From assembly GCA_023525975.1 (NCBI GenBank), contig CM042039.1, positions 11,314,501 through 11,378,500 on the forward strand: 64,000 nucleotides of DNA. Direction: 5' to 3'. The notes beneath the pieces are model-generated. The model did no database searches, was not told where the DNA came from, and saw nothing but the letters and a program-made list of their open reading frames with translations. This document shows positions 20,546 to 32,064 of this stretch, in pieces (position 1 is the first letter of the stretch; each line of letters starts with the position of its first letter). This DNA is from Smallanthus sonchifolius. Its lineage: Eukaryota > Streptophyta > Magnoliopsida > Asterales > Asteraceae. The translations under genes and the position numbers were made by a program.

Positions 20546-21511
20546 TTTCCCGCAGTGGTTGCAAAGGCGACAAGGTATGTTTGGAGGGTGATGGTAGTTG
20601 CAGGTGTTGCAAAGTGGGTAGCTGCCCCCATAGGGCTTCTTTGCTGGGTTTGGAGCTATGGGTGTAACTTGATTCACTGGAGCAGCTGGAGTGATTACAG
20701 CACAGTTCTTGACCTTTCTCTTCCTAGTGTTGCGGTATGGTTCAGTTTGGACTTCTTTGACATGAGCGGGAGGTGTTGTTGTGTCAGAAACTTTCTTGGC
20801 ACCCTTTCTTGTAAGTGTACCCGCTTTAACATGATTGTCAGTAAGTGTAGCTGATAAACGGATAGCATCCTCCAGAGTAGCAGGATTTCCTCCTACCACG
20901 GTATCTTGAATTTGTCTAGGTAGACCACCAATGTACTTTTCAATACACCTAGACAGAGGTGTCACCATGTGTGGCACTAGTAGACTCAGCTCGTGAAAAC
21001 GGGTGGTGTATGCTAAGCTTTCACCACTATCTTGAGCAAGATCCCAAAATTCCGCTTCTAACTTTTTCATCTCATTTCGAGGATAGAATTCCTCAGTCAT
21101 GATCCTTTTCAACTCATCCCACGGCAGTGCCATTGCTACATCCACTCCCCTAATCCTTTTCTCACCATTCCACCAAGTAAGCGCCCTTTTTTGAAAGACA
21201 CTAGTAGCATGACGAGTACGGAGGTTGTCGGGACAATCGCTATTGAGAAAAGTGCTCTCAATGCTTTCGAACCATTGAAGGAGTCCCGTGGCTCCTTCGC
21301 TGCCATAGAATTTGAGGGGATTACAGGAGTTGAAGTGTTTGAAGGTGCATTGTGGCGGGTTGGCACCACCACCACCTCCAGAAGCAGCACTTCCACTGGC
21401 ATGGCCATTATTGTTGTTGTTGGCTTGGGTAATTTGGTTCACCAGCTGTGTGAGTAAAGCAGCCAGGTCAGTGTTATTGCTGTTGTTGCTGTTGACACGA
21501 CGAGGAGGCAT
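20546..21511 (-). pseudogene. gag: Element C gag, interrupted by element D
   Basis: Gag capsid protein of C. It starts MPPRRVNSNN, has the helix TDLAALLTQLVNQI, a Gly-rich linker, then the capsid (CTFKHFNSCNPLKFYG, GLLQWFE, LTWWNG, YPRNEMKKLEAEFW, ending near YIGGLPRQIQ). A Lys/Arg-rich linker follows, then the first zinc-knuckle cysteines (CNHCGK), exactly where D's target duplication begins. The 5-bp duplication and frame arithmetic show that gag and the segment ending at 12182 were one continuous frame before D arrived. Unlike A and B, this gag has no intron. Confidence 0.93.
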
Positions 21512-22148
21512 TCTACAGATTTAGACACAATAAGAGTTGTGAGATTTTTCTTGAATTAAATAGAAGAATAAATAGATATAAGTAGTTCATAGTTTGGATT
21601 GTACTCAAATAGTGACATAATCACTCGAGTACTATGACATATTAAGGTTAATTTAAACTCAGATAATTATCAAGAAGACGTGCTTTAGCCTATAAGTAAA
21701 CACTCATCCCGGGAATTCCCAGGAAAGTATACGGATCCCTCGGTTGATTGGGATTTATATGAAATACTTTCCTAGACAGAAAGCCCAGAATACAGGTGTC
21801 ACTCTTCCAGATTGCACGTGTCCTTTAACAATTAAACAAAGTCTAAAAAACCTTAACGGGTGTAAAAGAAAATTTTATAGACCCAAGTCTAAGAATATGA
21901 TTCAGGTTATGTTGATGATGACATGGAAGCAGGCATGAAGGACATGTGGTTTAGGATATGGGTAGGGATATTGTTTATTTAAGTTGTTATTCATATATAC
22001 ATATAAAACATGTAGCATATATCATATAGCATGTAGCACATAGCATGTAAATCATGAAGCATGGCATAAGTGGGTATCCTAAAGTTATAGTCTAGGTCAA
22101 AGGTGTCTAATAACCTAATTCCCTATAACCAAGGCTCTGATACCAATC
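21512..22148 (-). other. Element C leader with tRNA-iMet primer site
   Basis: The 637 bp between the 5' LTR and gag. The primer site TGGTATCAGAGCC is at 22133-22145 on the minus strand, three bases inside the LTR. No upstream ORF comparable to that of A and B is present, and I see nothing else in the leader. Confidence 0.85.
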
Positions 22149-24417
22149 TGTCACACCCCAACCGACGGCGGAAACGTCGGGGCGTGAAGCGTGCAGACTG
22201 TTCATTGCTCATGGTTTACTAAAGTTTAAATAATTAATAATCGTTTTCATTGCAATCAAACAAGTTCAACAAAACATAGATTCAATCCACCAAACAATAA
22301 TGAAAATTACATCAAAATATAACTGGTTCAATTAAAACTAGGTCAAAATCCTATGTGTAGCATATCTTGATCTCTTCAAACATTGGTACCTGAAACATGG
22401 TTAAAACAGGGTCAACTAGAAAGTTGGTGAGAATACATAGGTTTTATTGTGTGATAGCAAAATACATGTTGTGTGCATACAGTTCAATACAATCATGACA
22501 ATTAAGGCGTTTATGGAGAGAAAACATCGTGTGACCTATACAATCAAACCTTTGTAACTTGCACTCAAAATTTGTGTTGTCAGTAACAGTCACCCTACCT
22601 GGGTGGGTTTCTCAGACTCAATAGATCTACCACTGTTTACTGTCGGCTGTTAGTTAATGATTGTACATGAAGAGCATAATAAATGGTCTACAAAATGTAC
22701 TCAAGCACAAAGCGCAAAACTGTAAACATGCATAGGATGGAACTGTATATGTGTATAATTGAAAACATGTAAATAGAACGCATGTTCCACCCCAAAACGT
22801 TTGTAAAATAGAGTAAAAGAGGGGCTATGTAACTCACGTGTTATGTAGCGTGTAGGTTGCACAAGCAAATGGAAAACAGCGATGTGTTGTAGATTGCTAA
22901 GTTCGACCTAATGAACAATGTATATGTGTTATTGATTTGCGTTATTTAATGACGGAAGTGAATTTGTCATTCTTAAACGTGTAGGGTTTGTTTAAAAATA
23001 ATAATTAACTATGTTATTTATATATATTTATTTGTATTAGTTTAAGTAATAGAATATTTATTTAAAATATAAGTTTAAATAAACAATGTTCATTCGGAAC
23101 AGTGTAAGGTATTCCAGTAATTAGTTTATAAAAATAATTTTTTTTTAAACTGTTATTTAATTTATTTATCAAATTAACAGAATAAAAATAAAATTAAAGA
23201 TTCTGTTTAAGGGATGAGCACGACCGTGCTTGTATATGGCACGACCGCGCCCGACACGTACGCGACCGCGCTTGGTCGGTAACGCGCCCGTGGTTGGTCA
23301 GAAGTCAAAACAAGAGTCTGGTCCTGAGACACGACCGCGTCCGTATCCGGCACGACCGCGCCTAGGGTTTTGACTAGGTCAGGACTTGGTTTGATCGGTA
23401 AACACGACCGGGCCTCTTACGGGGCACGACTGTGCTTGGTCAGGCACGACCGCGCTCATAGGCTGGCGCGACCGTGTCTGGTCAATTCCAGAAGCAATTC
23501 GCCTGATTCTTGTAATAAAACAGATTAGAAACTTAGGGTTTTCATTGATATGATGTTTGCGAATCGAATTACACCATTTAATTAGGTTTATATTCTGTTT
23601 ATCGTGTCGATCGTTTAAAACCATTTTTTATCAAAACTCAGATTCAATTCTGTAAAATCATGTAATGTGGTTACGAATTAAGTTAGGGCTTTCGATTAGC
23701 TTGGAGAGACGATCCTAATGAACTATTACTAGCCTGTTTTGAATGGGCAACAATTGCAGACGGCTACGGGGAGACTTCGCGGCTTTTTCTTGATCGACAG
23801 ACGAGATAGAGATGATGGAATGATGGATTTAGGGTTTAGGGAAGTTTATATATGTCTCGGGTAGGTATGGGCTTAACTTAATTCGTTTGATTCTTGCCCC
23901 AATTACTTGATTCGTTTTAAAAAAAAAGAGTCGGTTTAGAATTTGCGAGTATTGGGACGATTGCATGTGTATTTGGTCGTGTTTTAGTCTCAATTAGCCG
24001 AATATCTTCTTCTGCAAGTTTCGCGACCTTCTAAACGTGTTTACAATCTATTTTTGGACAAGATTCGAGTCGGTTTGACTTTGCGGAGTCAAACTGTATC
24101 GAGGCGCGACCGTGCTTAATGTTAAGCACGACCGTGGTCATGGCGCAAGCGCGACCGTGCTTAGGACTAAGCACGCCCGTGCTTGTGTTGGTTTTTGGAA
24201 GTTTCATGACTAGTCCTTGTAGTTTTGTAATATTGATGTTGTTTTGAGTCCTGGTCAAGTTTGGTCCTCGAGGTTTGTAAGATTGTTTTCGTTAATATTG
24301 TATTATAATGAACGCGTGTATGCTTGTAAGTGTATATGAACAATAAATGTAAGGTTGAAATCTTTTATTGCACGGCATAAAATACATAGGAAAAACATGA
24401 AAATCAGAAAGGTTACA
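22149..24417 (-). repeat. Element C 5' LTR (2,269 bp)
   Basis: Runs from TGTCACACCCCAACC to GGTTACA and pairs with 6329-8598. It contains the same inverted W-box pair (24074-24093), hairpin clusters (23217-23480, 24100-24185) and TATA-like element (23845-23853, minus strand). Confidence 0.95.
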
Positions 24418-24854
24418 TGAACAATAACCTCAACCCTCAATCAGGTTTCATGGAACATAAATTAAACCAACGCTTAAATGATTAAATGTGAGTTACCTTG
24501 GTTAAACACTAAGATCTCCTCCCGAAACTGTTTGGAACCACCACTGTCGTCCTCCCATTTTCCGACGTCTTCCTTTCTCCCGCTTCCCACTGCCGTCGTG
24601 AGTTCTCCCTAGGCCGAATGGAGCCTAGGGTTTACTCCTAAACTTTTTTTTATTTGCTTCAAGTTTACAATCCGGGTCACTTGAATTCTATTTCGTACGC
24701 TTTGATCCCAAACTGTGTTTTAAATAGTTAACCGGCTCACCTACCGCGGTTAAACATACCTTTTGTGGCAACCCATACCTCCATGTACCCTTTGATACAA
24801 TTTGGGTCGTCCATTACCTGTCTCGTTAGCTTTACGGATTTCTGGGATGTTACA
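24418..24854 (-). repeat. End of element F 3' LTR after insertion C
   Basis: Ends with GGGATGTTACA. The sequence just beyond, read on the minus strand, is a GAGGACGAATCC motif followed by TTTTAAAGGGGATAGA, a polypurine tract, which marks 24854 as the LTR border. Confidence 0.7.
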
Positions 24855-27089
24855 AGTCTATCCCCTTTAAAAGAGGATTCGTCCTCTAATCCTGTGTTGG
24901 CATAAGTCCACACCACTTAACCCTTGACTACGTCTGGTGCATCCCAGTCCTTAGGCTTCATCCGCTCACACTCGTACACCCTGTCGATGTCATTACTATT
25001 TAAATACTGTCATCATTATTGGTGTTCCAAGAAGTCTTCCCCCTTTGCCTGCTTTCAACTTTTAGGCTAGGAGTATCTCCTACATATTCCTTTACTACCT
25101 GCCTTTCCAGCCATTAGCTAACCGGATGAGTTCTCAACTCTCATTATTTCGGCGCTCGCTACAAGTTGTAACATTTCACTCCTGCTCTAGGGCACATTTT
25201 CCTTTGTCCCTCCTATAATCCCTATGCTCTCGTCTTCCTGATGGCCACCTCTCCAAGTACACTTATTACCTTTCACAAATGGATTCATCCCTCGCCCCTC
25301 CAAAGTGAAGTCCATAACCCCATCGTCGCATTCCTTAATTGCCATCCTGCGGCGATTCCTCAACTCCATCCCACTTCTCTACCCATAAATGTATCACTTT
25401 AGTTATTTTCCAATGATCCCCAAGAGCTTGTGCAAGCTACTCTGGTCCCCACCACATTTTGCTACCTTAACATCTCTTTTATCTCATTATCACACGTTCA
25501 AGACGCCCCTTAACTAAGTTCATAATACTCTATGCTAGAGTTGACTTTAATTATCCTCGAGGTCTCTCACAAGCTCACTTATCATAATCTGGTTTACTTC
25601 CACAGTCAAGCATTCACTTTAATTAATGTCCCAACGGAACTTGCCTTAAACTGGTCACTTGGTTCCTAGTATAGGCATTTTCTTTCCAAGGGCTCATGTG
25701 CAAACCTGCATTTCCCCTTAATCGTCCCACTTTCCTCGTCATTGCTCTATCATTACCACGCGATTCCCGACCACGTCTCATTCTTCAAGTACGAACACGA
25801 AGTCCGCCCTAGCATACGCATCAGCTATCCATCGTCTCGTTCATTGACAGAACTCCTCCTATGGAACGTATCCCATGGAGACCCGATCGTCACCTTACCC
25901 ACTTTGTGCTGAAATCCCTAGCGTCTTCACCCCGATCGTGCCATAGTTAGTTCCGATCAAGCGTCCACGTAACCCTTTTGTCGTCACCTTTCACCGCTGC
26001 ACCCCTTTGGCTTTGTGCTCCGAAATCCCGAGATATAAGTATAGGTATCTCATAACAGCACCTCGCCGATCATCTCGAATGACGTCAAAACTCTTTGTAT
26101 CACCTTGATGTATCAACTTTGATTAATTTAATTTTTTTTAGGATAGAAACACTATGCCTGAGCATCACGCCACCTGTCCTATGCACGACCAAGTGTGTAC
26201 TACAAGGACTCGTAACATCAAGTCGTAACAACAAAACTTATCATGTTCAAGGTATATATATATAGGCATGACACTTCAACTCTCCAACTCGCATATAGCA
26301 CACACATAACTAGCTAGACCTGAGTGAATCTACATGTTATACAATACAACCTTGTCATTTATAAACACACAAACTCTTGAGCTCTACCTTCTATTCATTG
26401 AAATCGTAGTTCCTGCTACACATCATCACATACTCACACAAAATTCAAACAGTCGTACCCATACGGGTCGTATCACTGGTTCAAGGCAACACACTACTCG
26501 ACCTAGACACAAGTCAATCCTCTACACATTCATACACGTACTATTTATAGTCATTATTTTCCACAGGACCTTGTCCTGGACATTTACACTTACTACGGAC
26601 GTATAGTCTGTACTTCTCATAGGACCCTGCCCTGCACATTCACGCAAGGTGTAACGCACCCCGTACGCTTCACACCCCCACCTAGACCTTAACTCATAGA
26701 TGACATTATCACATGTTTGCTAACACAGAGAATTTCATGATTCATATCTACACAAGTCTAGTCACACTATCAAATCAATCACTTCAAAATTTAAATTTAG
26801 TATGGACTCACATCATGCAAAATATAATTATCAAATTTCACCACACTACATATAACTCCCTATTGCAAGCACCATGCCACGCATTCATGCACAAAACTAT
26901 AGTCAAGCACGTCCAAATCACATCACGACAAAGCAAAAATCAATATCAAAACCAAACAGTTAACATTTGAGTCAAACACCGCACCACATAAGCGTCTATT
27001 CAAACAAGTCACCCCGCAATATCCCGTGGTAATTGTCACTATCACCGATCATTCAGAAAAATCAAATATTTCAAACAGTGTTTGTGAAG

Positions 27090-27474
27090 TTAATACTCAA
27101 CTGCCTCAGGTTCATCTACTGCATCCTCCTCTGGGTCTTCCTCATCTGATCCCGGATCAATCACCGGATCCTCTTGAAGTAGAGCTCTTTTAGCTGTCAC
27201 ACGCGGTTGATCCTTCAGCCCTCCAGGTCCACATCCCGAAGGGAAATCGCGTACAACCGACACTGATCTCCTCCTCTGTTCCATCTTTCCAATCACAACT
27301 CCACGTGGTATGTCGCCGACCGAAGCTCCATTCACACTTGGTGCAAGAAACGCCAATATCTCTCCCACCTCACTTTCGACTCCTTCTACGGCAGTCTTCG
27401 GCTTGACCTGTCGATCTGCATTCCTCTTAGTAAGAGTTCCACGCTTGACCGATCTCGTATGCTTTGTCTTAATG
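27090..27474 (-). CDS. Element F remnant ORF, basic then acidic, function unknown
   Basis: A minus-strand frame open from 27474 to the stop at 27090, with no ATG near its start (the first alternative start is GTG at 27368). The N-terminal part is Lys/Arg-rich, followed by a motif SVVRDFPSGCGPG. The C terminus is strongly acidic (DEEDPEEDAVDEPEAVEY). I do not recognise a domain. By position (5' part of the element, after the primer site) it could be a gag N-terminal remnant. Confidence 0.35.
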
Positions 27475-28116
27475 ACCTAATCCTATTCAAGATAGAGCGT
27501 TAGAGTGATTACTATAGGCACAAATTCAGAATACGAGAGTAATCATAGACTACCAAATCACGGTGATCAAATGCAATTTGGTGGTCCACCTTACTGCTCG
27601 TACTCTAAACCTTTCCCATCATATTCACACTAGCCTTCTACCTTTAACACACACCGGATGCACATGCAACCCATAAAAATCACATAGCACTACGCAATAA
27701 CCTAGCAAATCATCATATTAATCACAATTGCACACCACACAAGGTTACGCAGAACATCATTAAAGCGCGTCAACAAACCAAACTATCCCACCTAACCATA
27801 ATCAAGGCAATTCTACAGCACTCAAATCACTAAAACATAATAACATTTAATCGTACCACATACTCCACCTAGTTCTATATACTACTACAACACATAACAC
27901 ACATCATGTTCCCACACGGAACCATAAATCACTCACTCACACCAATCGCTTTACCTAGCGTAATACTACACAAATGGAAAATAATAATTACTGCTTAATT
28001 CAAGACGTACCTCTTGGCTCACGGTTATTCATGGTGGCATTCGTTTCACCCTCGTCCCATTTCAGTTTAAGTTAAGGTATTTATTTTATAAAAACACCGA
28101 TTTTCTTTTAAACCAC

Positions 28117-28129
28117 GGCTCGGATACCA
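28117..28129 (-). promoter_or_regulatory. Primer-binding site of element F
   Basis: The minus strand reads TGGTATCCGAGCC, one base different from the initiator-Met site used by A-D. It lies three bases inside the LTR start at 28133. Confidence 0.8.
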
Positions 28130-28132
28130 ACT

Positions 28133-29022
28133 TGTAAGACCCCAACCCGGGCATCCTACAGTTGGTCTCATAACGGGTGATTCTCTATAAAAACATGTTT
28201 ATTACAAAGCAGACTACATCAGCAGTCTTTCTAAATTCTTTTATTGTTATTTAATGATATTAAATTACCTCACGAATACCTGCACACCAATCCGAGTAAC
28301 ACCGCTCCCAAGCCAAGATTCGTCAACGCTACGCTTACCTGCAAAACAATCTAACATACACACAAAGTCAGCTACGCTGAGTGAGTTCTAATAGCTTTAA
28401 TTTAAACAAAAACCATCACATCGTATTCATTATAATATTCCACTCAGGACCCTCCGGTCTTTAATAAAATAGTTTTACGATTTGTCTAACGAATAGTTAA
28501 CCCTAGTCATCCCACGACATCCCATAACCGTTCATCACCCGAGACTCAGACCGTACTACCAATAATAATAATAATCTTATCATCTCATCGGCATAGACTT
28601 AACATACTATACTAATAAATCATACCAAAGAAAAAGTATTAACTCGACACTTGGTTATCACAACATACTCTAGACATTGGCATGCTCAGCCCTAACCCAT
28701 ACTTTCACAATCAACTGACATGACAGCTATACACGTCACGTCACGACATTAATACGACAATCAATCTAACTCTACGTACCACAATAATATTATCCATGCA
28801 TCGTTTAACATCACTACAATAATAACATCACATGTATAATAAATATAGCTCAATGTTTGCATGTAGTTCAACACACACATAACTATACACGTAAACACAT
28901 ACCTCTTCACTGCACCCTCGTCAGGGTTACCCTCATTAGGGCGTTCAACACCCCCCGAGCTTATCATTAACCTGTTAAATAAATGTCACCGTTGGTGACT
29001 TCCCGAAGGACTTCATCCTTCA
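28133..29022 (-). repeat. Element F 5' LTR, first part
   Basis: Begins TGTAAGACCCCAACCC at 28133 and continues to the B insertion. The last five bases, CTTCA (29018-29022), are B's target duplication and recur at 40856, where the LTR resumes. I see no gene. Confidence 0.75.
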
Positions 29023-31949
29023 TGTCACACCCCCAATTTCAACTAACGGAGTATTACCGTTTGGGAAGTGTCAAACCAGGATCTCAGACACTAGTTACAT
29101 TGAACGACTCTACATGGGACTCAAAATGAAAATATCTTTTAAATCAGAGTATCAATGCGGAAACGTAAAGAAAGTAAATGCGCAAAATACACGCGCCCAA
29201 AACCAAAGTCCAAAAGTCCAAACGTCCAACCAAACAAAGTACATTAAAATAATTCAATCAACATAAATAGACACAAAGCAAAGCAGTTGAACCCCATGCA
29301 TGCCCTAACGTGCACCTGTGTCTTAGCTTAGCGTCCTGAGAAAACATGTAAGAAAAAGTGTCAACACGAGGTTGGTGAGTTCACAGGTTTCAATATATAA
29401 ATAAACGTTTACCAGATTTATTGTACAATCAACATAAATACCAAATGAGTAGCTAACCCATGTTCATTATTTGCTATTATGCTCGCAACCGTAAACTGAC
29501 TGTTTGTATTGCCTCCCACCAGGTCTATCAACCACGATGCACGTTTAGGTCAATATTGCACCCGTTCGATATCCAATCGTGTTAGCGCGACTAACGCGGG
29601 TGAGGTTTGTCAAACCCAGTAGTACTACCCAACATACCTCGCTATATTCATATTTAAACGGTTCGATGTGAGGACTTTCATGATAGAGTTTACGCATAGT
29701 CATAACAATTGATATAAAATGAAGTACAAAAATCAAAAGAGTTTGTATCATGTTTTCTCCCCCAATTTAAAAGATGTAAAAGGGGCCGTGAAACTCACCT
29801 GAGCTTGAGTAGAGATTTGGATCACACAAGAAAAAAGTTGGAACCATGAGTGTAAGTCTCAGACGACTTACGTATGCCCTAAAATTATAAACACATAAAT
29901 TAGGGACAAGTTGGGACTTGTGACGACGACACGGAAGATTGAACGTCTGAACGCATTCTAGGAATTTAAGAGTAGACGAACGTGTCTACAGAATTATATA
30001 TATATTTATATCATTAAGGTAAACGCATTACGTGTCGAACGTTAATAACGAATGATAAATAAATAAATAAGTTCGTACGTTCGAGTCGTTTACAAAAGTT
30101 AGGAAAATAATATAATCTAATATATTATTTTAGATTCGTAAGATTAATATCTAATCGTTGGCAAAAATAATAAATTTTTTTTTTATTCGAGCAAATAACG
30201 TCGGTAAATAATATAACAATTTATATTATTAAACAGTTTAAAACATTATACGAGGTATTTAAACAAAGTGAAATAATATAAGTATATATTATTTAGAAAT
30301 AGGAGTCACGAGTTAAAAATAATATTAATATATTATTTCATACGAAGTCGGGGTTGAAAATAATATAAATATATTATTTCAAAAGTGGAATTACTATCAA
30401 TTATAAGTTATAAAATCAAACCTGAGCCTATGGGTTGTTTTCCGGGTTAAAACACTTTAATATAATATTATATTATTTTAACAATTTATTTGGTAGTTAA
30501 AATAATAGTGAAAATCGGTTTTTAAAAATAAATGTGGGTGGAGAGACTCGAACCCGGGTCTCTCCCCTAATAGCACAAACACTTAACCAGTCCCGGCCGC
30601 TAGGCTATTGCAACAGAATCCGGTTTCAAATGGTTTTAACATACAACCCAAGTGTTCATCCCTCCCCATACACACATACGATTGAATCTAGACTCGAATC
30701 CAACGATTTTTGACACTGAAATGAAATCAAAGGTTAGGGGTTTTGTAAATCGGATGTTTACGAAACTGAGGTGGTGTTTAATTGTAAGAATTCACACGTT
30801 TTGAATCAATTAGCTATACGTATTCGGCCGAAACCCTAGATTAAGAACTTTAAATCGATTTGATTAATTCTTGTAATGTTAGATGTTGGATCCATGGGGC
30901 TATTGATCATTGAAGGATTTCGAATCTGTCCATATAAATTAATTGCATTTTGGTTGAGACTATAATCGAAATCCCCAAATCGAGTTTATGATGAACCCTA
31001 GTTTACGGTTTATAATCAATTCGATATTATCCGATTCAATTGATATGGGGCTTTCAAAGAGTAGGTAATCGCGAGTCTAACCATATGATTCAATTGAATT
31101 TTAATCGAGTTTAGTATCAAAAGCCCCAAACTGGGTTTCGTATGAACCCTAGATTACGGGTCTTGATCAATTCGATGTTATGAGATTAAATAAACATGGG
31201 GTTTTCATTAAAAAGATGATTTCGAGTCTAACAGTATAAGTTAATTGCATTAAAACACGTTGTAAGGTAGGGTTCGATTAACTCGGTTGATCATGAACCC
31301 TAGAATTTGAATCTTGATCGAATTGATGATATAAACCCCAATTAGCATAGGGTTTTCAATCTATGAATAAGAACGAAGCTATGGATGAGATTTATTACCA
31401 GAACGCAATATGAATTGAAGGGGATCGATCAAAACAGGTGCCGACCGAGGGGCGTTGGTCTCCGGCGAGTCTGGTTCTATCTCCGATTGGATCGTCGTGT
31501 GTAATACGTTCTCAGCGACTCGTCCAAGGTGCGTGGATGATCAATTTAAGTTGCAATGATCGAATTGAAGCGAATTTGTGTAGAGACAATGGTGGAGTCG
31601 ACGGTTACAACATAAATAATCATCATTGGGATTTATTCGTGTATAATGGTAGTGATAATTGCTCAATGATGATCGATCATAGCATTGAAAGCTATATCCA
31701 TTACAAATTCGAGAGATCGATCGGTTATGAGTTCGAATTTTGGCTTGAAACTCACGAATTTTGACTTGTAAAAGTCAACATAGATAAAAACTCTTCAATT
31801 TTGACTTCCACAAGTCAACAGATTGAGTTTAGGTTTATTACACTTTTAGTCCTTGTGTTTCTAGTTTGAACATTGACAGAATTGACCCCTAGGGTTAGAT
31901 TTAACTGGTTTCAGTTAACGGAGTTAACCGGAAAAGTCGGGTTGTCACA
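29023..31949 (-). repeat. Element B 3' LTR (2,927 bp)
   Basis: Runs from TGTCACACCCCC to TTGTCACA. It includes the tRNA-like module (30531-30615) and two inverted W-box pairs (31761-31778 and 31801-31818). A 108-codon plus-strand frame (31438-31764) is antisense to the element and absent from LTR A, so I do not treat it as a gene. Confidence 0.96.
30531..30615 (-). other. tRNA-like module inside LTR B (3' copy)
   Basis: The minus strand has an A-box-like CTAGCGGCCGGGACTGG and a B-box-like GGGTTCGAG within an eight-base-pair stem (GGAGAGAC with GTCTCTCC). The 5' LTR copy is at 39438-39525 and LTR A has a diverged version. The acceptor and anticodon arms of a real tRNA are not formed. Confidence 0.5.
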
Positions 31950-32064
31950 TCATCCCTTAGTTGAAAGAATTTTCGTCCTGAAAATTAAAATAATAAAAAA
32001 ATTCCGGATGTCACATCATCCCGTAGTTGAAAGAATTTTCGTCCCGAAAATTTAAAATAGTACC
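31943..32064 (-). repeat. Tandemly duplicated polypurine-tract/LTR-edge segment of element B
   Basis: TGTCACATCATCCC begins at 31943 (true LTR edge) and again at 32009, 66 bp on, each followed by a near-identical block ending in TTTTCGTCC and GAAAAT. On the minus strand each unit reads as a GGGACGAAAATTC motif, a purine-rich GGGATGA, then TGTGACA. The element therefore has two potential plus-strand priming sites. Confidence 0.75.

Larger units (their letters stand above)
6329..24417 (-). mobile_element. Element C: Tekay-type chromovirus interrupted by element D
   Basis: Minus-strand element of about 9.7 kb once the 8.4-kb D insertion is discounted. The LTRs are 6329-8598 (3') and 22149-24417 (5'), with roughly 17 substitutions seen by eye between them. 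Gag, protease, RT, RNase H, integrase and chromodomain are all present. Flanks TGAGC (6324-6328) and TGAAC (24418-24422) form a target duplication with one mismatch. C sits in the 3' LTR of element F. Confidence 0.92.
24855..28132 (-). other. Interior of element F: about 3.3 kb, largely non-coding
   Basis: Bounded by a polypurine tract (24855-24870) and a primer site (28117-28129). I find no protease, RT, RNase H or integrase motif on either strand. The only open stretch with protein-like composition is at 27090-27474. Much of 25000-27000 is C-rich on the plus strand with short, unconvincing frames. This fits a LARD that relies on proteins supplied by another element. Confidence 0.65.

Noticed and set aside
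26334..26970. Short plus-strand ORFs in F's interior
   Set aside because: Low-complexity, His/Thr-rich and without homology I recognise; orientation is opposite to F.
27474..28040. Possible intron in F between an ATG exon near 28034 (donor AGAG|GTACGT) and an acceptor GATTAG before 27474
   Set aside because: The donor is excellent, but joining the two pieces gives a stop within three codons, so no coding support.
31438..31764. 108-codon plus-strand ORF, repeated at 40344-40670
   Set aside because: It is antisense within B's LTRs, present twice only because LTRs are duplicated, and not found in LTR A.
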